Source: Deltaproteobacteria bacterium (GTDB lineage Bacteria; Myxococcota_A; Polyangia; Haliangiales; JADYYK01). Taken from it: DNA of 62,629 nucleotides. A model generated the notes under the pieces. It saw only the letters and a program-made list of their open reading frames with translations. It did not search any database and had not been told where the DNA came from. The position numbers were made by a program, and so were the translations under genes. Below are positions 58,439 to 62,629 of the stretch, piece after piece. Numbering within the stretch: the stretch's first letter is position 1; each line of letters opens with the position of its first letter. The stretch spans positions 1-62,629 of the forward strand of contig JADYYK010000232.1 of assembly GCA_020853705.1 (NCBI GenBank), in the 5' to 3' direction.

Positions 58439-59367
58439 TCCCACTCGCCGTTGGTGCAGTACGCGGTCTCGCCGTCGTCGCTGTAGCCGAAGAACACGCA
58501 CATCTCGCGCGGGAACTCGAGCGGCTCGGCGTTGGTGTTCTTCCAGTCGCAGCTGAGCCGGATCTTGTCGCCGGGCTCGACCGTGAGGCGGGCGCCCTTG
58601 CGCTCGAAGTCGGTCACCGGGGGCTCGAACACCATCGAGGGCTCGAAGTCGGTGTCGATGATGGTCTCGGTGGCGCCGCCCGCGCGGACGAGCTCCACCT
58701 TCACGTGCTTGCCCCACTCGTGCTGGTGCGGGAGGCCCATGAGGTAGCGCTTGCGCTGCTTGAACTCGCACTCGCTGACGCCCTGGAACTGGCCCATGGC
58801 GGGGATGCGGAAGTTGGTCGCGACCACCGCGGTGGCACCGGCGAGCACGGTGTCGGCGCGCATCTCCGCCGGCTCGGTGACGATGACGGCCTGCGCGTCC
58901 AGCGGCTTGTCGGTGTAGTTGATCCAGTGGTGCTGCACGATGAGCTGCACGCCGGCGGGGATCTCGGCGGCCACGTTCGGCGTCGGCTCCCACACCGCGG
59001 TGCCTTCACCGCCGGTGCCGCCGATGACCTGGCGGAAGCGCTCCATGTCGGCGGCCTCGCACGGGATGGTGCGCGGCGCCTCGGGCACCGGGGTGTAGAA
59101 CAGGATGGCGTGGTGTCCACCCGGCGACTGCGCGCCGCCAGTGTTGTGCAGCAGCAGCTTGTCCTTGGTGATGACGTCGGTGAAGGTGCAGTAGGTGGCG
59201 TCCTTGCCGACCGGGATGCCGCGCACGATGGGCGTCAGCAGGGTCAGGCCGCCAGCCTTGGCGGTCACCGGGGGCAGGGTGTCGAGGCGCTCGGGCTCCT
59301 CGCTGCCGCATGAGATGGACAGGCCGGACAGGCCACAGAGGGCCAGCAGGGTCGCGAATCGCTTCAT
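58435..59367 (-). CDS. Copper type II monooxygenase-like lipoprotein
   Basis: 310 aa from ATG at 59367 with GGGAGG upstream. Signal peptide ending LSISC (Cys20, lipobox imperfect). The mature sequence has the order of copper ligands of peptidylglycine/dopamine monooxygenases: GGHHAILFY (His85-His86), VQHHWINYTD (His146 region), and GLPHQHEWGKHV (His214, His216), followed by EMCVFFGYSDD that matches the terminal Met ligand segment. Family members hydroxylate peptide or amine substrates with copper and ascorbate; bacterial ones are secreted and mostly uncharacterised. The similarity is motif-level. It overlaps the small Cys lipoprotein gene. Confidence 0.7.
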   Translation of the reverse strand: MKRFATLLALCGLSGLSISCGSEEPERLDTLPPVTAKAGGLTLLTPIVRGIPVGKDATYCTFTDVITKDKLLLHNTGGAQSPGGHHAILFYTPVPEAPRTIPCEAADMERFRQVIGGTGGEGTAVWEPTPNVAAEIPAGVQLIVQHHWINYTDKPLDAQAVIVTEPAEMRADTVLAGATAVVATNFRIPAMGQFQGVSECEFKQRKRYLMGLPHQHEWGKHVKVELVRAGGATETIIDTDFEPSMVFEPPVTDFERKGARLTVEPGDKIRLSCDWKNTNAEPLEFPREMCVFFGYSDDGETAYCTNGEWD

Positions 59368-59444
59368 TGCAGCGCCTCCCAGGGATCGGGCGAGCGCAGC
59401 GTAGGCGAACTTGGTTCCAGGTGACAAGCGCTAATGAGGACGAT

Positions 59445-62400
59445 TCAGCGCGGGCGCTTGGCGCCGATCCCCTTCTTCGGGGTCACCAGGGCGGGCGGGG
59501 CCGCCTTGGGGGCGACCTTGGCCGGGGTGGGCGGGATGGGCGCCGCGCTGGGGGCCGGGCCGGTGCTGGGGGCGGGGGCGCCGGGGCCTCCAGGGCCTCC
59601 GGGGTTTGGTGCGCCAGGACTACCGGGTGGCGGCATCAGCGCGGGCAACACCACCGCCGGCGTGCCTGGCTTGCCGTCGCCCAGGGTGATGGTGCCCAGC
59701 GGGACCCAGTCGTTGACCAGGGCACCGGCCTTGGGCTGCACGGTGTGCGTCGCCGAGGCGTCGTCGGTCAGGCGCAGGCGCAGGTCGGCCCAGGTCAGCG
59801 GGAAGTCGGGGCGGATCTCCAGCGGCAGCGACTCGCGCACGATGTCGCCCGGGCGCCACGACGAGGTCGCCGCGAAGCCGCCGCCGAACACGATGCTGGC
59901 CGAGCTCGACGGCCAGTAGTTCTGCGGCTTGCCGTCGGGACCGATGGGGTGATCGCCGCTCACCATCAGCTCCAGGCGCAGGCTCTCGGCGATGGTGCGC
60001 ATCGACCGGAAGTACACCGTGATGACCGGCTTGGCGTCCTTGGGCCACGGCGGCGGCGGGTTGGCCTCCCAGCCGACCAGCTCGATGGCGTCCATCCAGG
60101 TCGCCGGCACCTTGTGGGCGCTGGCCGGCACCGCGTCCACGAAGTTGGCGCGGGCCTGGCGGAACGACTGGTTGCTCTGCTCGTCACGCGCGAAGAACAG
60201 GCGATCCAGCCACTCCTGCAGCTTGTGCTGCATGTCGCGCGCGGCGGCCGGGCTGGTCGAGTAGACGTTGTTCTTCTCCCAGGGGTCGTTGCGGCGATCG
60301 AACAGCTGGTAGGTGTTGGAGCGGATGTTGCCGATGATCTTCCAGTCCTTGGTGATGGCGGCGCGCTGCGGCACCGGCAGGTTGGTCTCGCTGAAGACCA
60401 CGCGCGCGGGGTCGGTCTTGCCGTAGAAGATCGGCCCGACCAGGCTCATGCCCTCGACGCGGCGGCCGATCGGGGCGCCGACCAGCTCGGCGATGGTGGG
60501 CAGCACGTCGAGCGGGGTGGCCAGCTGATCGCTGATGCGCGGCGACAGCTCGGGCACCCGGATGATGAGCGGCACCGAGATGATCTCGCGGTACAGCGCC
60601 ACCGCGTGGTTGATGATGCCGTGCTCGTTGAAGCCGTCGCCGTGGTCGCTGGTGACGATGATCAGCGTGTTGGCCCACAGCCCCGGGTTCTTGCGCATGC
60701 TGTCGAGCAGGCGCCCGATGTGCTTGTCGGTGAAGTAGAGCTCGCCGTCGTAGATGTCCTCCTCGGTGTTGCCGAAGGACTTGTCGGGGTGCGCGACATA
60801 GCGGCCGTGGGGATCCAGGTAGTGCGCCCACAGGAACCACTTGCGGCCGGCGTTGGCGGCGATCCAGGCCAGCGCCTTGTCGGTCACCGTGTTCGAGGTC
60901 ACCAGGTACGGATCGCGCGGGCCGGAGGCGATGTCCTGGTCGTAGTCGTCGATGCCCTGGTCGGTGCCCCAGTCGACGAAGTAGTCGTGGGTCACGATGG
61001 CGCCGGTGCGATAGCCGGCGTCCTTCATGACCTCGCCGATGAGGCGGTTCTCGGGCAGGATGAGCGGCCCCTTGTGCGGGCGATCGGGGCCGAGAGCGAT
61101 CCCGGAGTGGAAGAACTTGGAGGTCAGGATGGCGGGCATCGACGCCATGGTGCCGGCCGAGGGCGCGTGCACGTCGTTGAAGACCACGGACTCGGTGGCC
61201 AGGCGGTCGAGGTTGGGGGTGGTGTCGCGGCCGGTGCGGTCCTTGTAGCCGCCCATGCCGGTGTGATCGAAGCGCACGGTGTCGACGGTGATGAGCAGGA
61301 CGTTGTAGGGGCGGCGGAACTCGGGCGGCACCGGGGCCGACTGGCCCGGCGGCAGCGTCAGCGTCTTGGCGCTGAGGTCGCCACCCCAGCAGTTCTCGTC
61401 GACGCCGTTGTCGGGGATGTCGACCGCGCCGGGGTGCACGTGCCTGTCGAACGGCTTGCAGTCGTTCTCGCCCAGCAGCATGCCGACGCCGTCGCGATCG
61501 AAGTCGGTCAGCTTGTGCACCAGGCCGACCGCGGCCTGCATCGCGGGCGAGCCGACCTCGGTCAGGATCTTGACCCGCGGGTGGCCGCCCCACCACAGCA
61601 GCGAGGCCAGGGCGACCAGGGTCAGGGTGGCGGCGCCGCCCGCGAGGATGGGCCTGCGGCGCTGGGCGAAGCGGGCCGGCACCAGGGCCAGGCCTCCGGC
61701 CAGCAGGCGCAGCGCGGCCAGGTCGAGCAGCACCAGCGCCAGCACATAGCCGGTCAGCTGGGGCGGGAAGCTCTGGCGCAGCGCGGCCAGGCTGGAGGCC
61801 TGCGAGGCCTTGGCGCCGACGACATAGAGGACGATGGCGCCGACCGCGACCACCGGGAACAGCAGCACGAACAGCGCCGCGCCCGGCGAGGCGAACGGGT
61901 TGGCGGTGTCCATGCGGCGCAGCAGGCGCCCGAGCAGGCGGACCGCGCGCACCACCAGGACGCCGACCAGGGTCAGCGCCGCGGCCAGCACCAGCGCCTG
62001 CACCGCGGAACGGCCGGCGATGAGCTCGCGCGCGTTGAAGCGGCGCATGTTGCTGCGCATCATGCGCGGCACGAAGAACATGAAGCCGGCGAGCCACAGC
62101 GCGCCGGCCCACAGGTACGGCGTGATGGCCCAGTAGCGCGGGCGCGGCTCGTCGTCGTGGCTGGGGGTGAAGGCGGTGGTCTCGTCGCTGTCGCCGACCA
62201 GGCTGGCGCCGGCGTCGGGCTCGTCGGCCTCGGTCAGCCAGCGCGCGGTGCGCCGTCCCAGCGCGATGGCCAGCACGACGCCCTGGGCCACCCCGAGCAG
62301 GCCGCCCAGGATGAGGCCCAGCGTCAGCGCGGTCGGCAGCAGGCGCAGGGTCACGCCGAAGGGCAGGTGCCCGCGCGTGCGCGCGATGGTGATGATGGCG

Positions 62401-62528
62401 TCGCCCAGCGTGGCCACCATGCCGGCCAGCACGCCCGCGGTCAGCCCGACGCGCAGGTTGTCGAGGACGCTGCGCCAGAGCGCTCGGGGTCGCGTGCTCA
62501 CCCGTTGCTCGCGCGGGTCATGAGCCAC
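59445..62528 (-). CDS. Membrane protein with sulfatase-fold domain
   Basis: 1027 aa from GTG at 62528 (GTG at 62501 also possible and avoids overlap with the preceding gene). About seven membrane spans in residues 1-330, then an extracytoplasmic alkaline-phosphatase/sulfatase-type domain (about 400-800): YNVLLITVDTVRFDHTG, TPNLDRLATESVVFNDVHAPSAGTMASMPAIL, WAHYLDPHGRYV, IIVTSDHGDGFNEHG. The formylglycine position reads SAGTM, so the Cys/Ser-x-Pro-x-Arg maturation motif of true sulfatases is absent. A phosphotransferase or phosphodiesterase-like activity using Thr/Ser is as likely. Pro/Gly/Ala-rich C-terminus. Confidence 0.82.
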   Translation of the reverse strand: MAHDPREQRVSTRPRALWRSVLDNLRVGLTAGVLAGMVATLGDAIITIARTRGHLPFGVTLRLLPTALTLGLILGGLLGVAQGVVLAIALGRRTARWLTEADEPDAGASLVGDSDETTAFTPSHDDEPRPRYWAITPYLWAGALWLAGFMFFVPRMMRSNMRRFNARELIAGRSAVQALVLAAALTLVGVLVVRAVRLLGRLLRRMDTANPFASPGAALFVLLFPVVAVGAIVLYVVGAKASQASSLAALRQSFPPQLTGYVLALVLLDLAALRLLAGGLALVPARFAQRRRPILAGGAATLTLVALASLLWWGGHPRVKILTEVGSPAMQAAVGLVHKLTDFDRDGVGMLLGENDCKPFDRHVHPGAVDIPDNGVDENCWGGDLSAKTLTLPPGQSAPVPPEFRRPYNVLLITVDTVRFDHTGMGGYKDRTGRDTTPNLDRLATESVVFNDVHAPSAGTMASMPAILTSKFFHSGIALGPDRPHKGPLILPENRLIGEVMKDAGYRTGAIVTHDYFVDWGTDQGIDDYDQDIASGPRDPYLVTSNTVTDKALAWIAANAGRKWFLWAHYLDPHGRYVAHPDKSFGNTEEDIYDGELYFTDKHIGRLLDSMRKNPGLWANTLIIVTSDHGDGFNEHGIINHAVALYREIISVPLIIRVPELSPRISDQLATPLDVLPTIAELVGAPIGRRVEGMSLVGPIFYGKTDPARVVFSETNLPVPQRAAITKDWKIIGNIRSNTYQLFDRRNDPWEKNNVYSTSPAAARDMQHKLQEWLDRLFFARDEQSNQSFRQARANFVDAVPASAHKVPATWMDAIELVGWEANPPPPWPKDAKPVITVYFRSMRTIAESLRLELMVSGDHPIGPDGKPQNYWPSSSASIVFGGGFAATSSWRPGDIVRESLPLEIRPDFPLTWADLRLRLTDDASATHTVQPKAGALVNDWVPLGTITLGDGKPGTPAVVLPALMPPPGSPGAPNPGGPGGPGAPAPSTGPAPSAAPIPPTPAKVAPKAAPPALVTPKKGIGAKRPR

Positions 62529-62629
62529 GTCCGATGCGGTGCTTGACCAGCACCCAGAGCGCCTCGAACCCGTCGATCGAGGGGGGACCGTTCCCGGTCC
62601 CCCTCACCTCGGCAAAGCCGAGGTGAGCC
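62518..62629 (-). CDS. 3' end of an unidentified gene (partial)
   Basis: The last ~36 codons are inside the window, ending DGFEALWVLVKHRIGRGS and TGA at 62518-62520. Codon bias matches real genes and the sulfatase-fold gene starts at its end, so it belongs to the same operon. The visible tail has no defining motif; a glycosyltransferase is conceivable but not supported. Confidence 0.5.
   Translation of the reverse strand, partial: AHLGFAEVRGTGNGPPSIDGFEALWVLVKHRIGRGS
62582..62627. other. Two adjacent inverted repeats
   Basis: GGGGGACCG/CGGTCCCCC (62582-62590, 62595-62603) and CTCACCTCGGC/GCCGAGGTGAG (62603-62613, 62617-62627), both perfect, inside the partial gene's coding sequence. Confidence 0.7.

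Overview
The window is about 62.6 kb of very GC-rich chromosomal DNA with dense genes and strong third-position G/C bias. It most likely comes from a member of the Myxococcota, perhaps near Haliangium/Kofleriaceae; that placement is inferred from gene content, not from a marker search. The pointers are several Hanks-type Ser/Thr kinases (one fused to an AAA ATPase and TPRs, one a pseudokinase with a GYF-like and AgmX/PglI-like tail), a giant ATPase-TPR-sigma54 activator, a DUF6178 protein, a GldA/F/G-DUF4340 ABC module, many lipoproteins and a cysteine-rich secreted protein. No tRNA, rRNA, CRISPR array or transposase was recognised.

Layout. 0-4 kb: a DUF4157 polymorphic toxin with a CdiA-type nuclease tail, followed by a tight string of immunity-like genes (three paralogues of one family plus a remnant, a CPCC-domain protein and a barstar homologue). 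4-16.6 kb: a Ser/Thr kinase, a secreted protein, a 1374-residue regulator coupled by a 4-nt overlap to a lipoprotein with four DGTPLPAR-type octapeptides, then an outer-membrane protein and a large zinc-metalloprotease lipoprotein. 16.9-27.6 kb: a T2SSE-N/GAF-like protein, cysteine desulfurase, RlmD-type methyltransferase, MnmA, a 1623-residue kinase-ATPase-TPR protein and RNase III. 27.6-34.7 kb: a small protein with a duplicated 3' end, the Gld-type ABC module and DUF6178. 34.7-46.7 kb: a conserved housekeeping block tilS-ftsH-folP-cdaA-cdaR-glmM, then a Cys-rich protein, pdxJ-acpS-nnr and an ECF sigma factor. The CdaA/CdaR/GlmM part indicates c-di-AMP synthesis tied to peptidoglycan precursor supply. 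46.8-50.5 kb: a PrsW-like protein and a HEAT-repeat protein. 50.5-52.1 kb: about 1.6 kb without a convincing gene but with strong secondary structure and a recurring motif on one strand. 52.1-62.6 kb: a small conserved-looking protein, a 7TM protein with a degenerate HD domain next to a pseudokinase, a VanW-family protein behind a good sigma54 promoter match, two lipoproteins (one resembling copper type II monooxygenases), a membrane sulfatase-fold protein and the end of an unidentified gene.

The two most promising undescribed elements are (i) the TPR/sigma54 regulator and its translationally coupled octapeptide-repeat lipoprotein, which look like a possible peptide-signalling pair, and (ii) the structured, apparently non-coding region at 50.5-51.7 kb, probably transcribed from the minus strand. 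Both are inferences from sequence alone.
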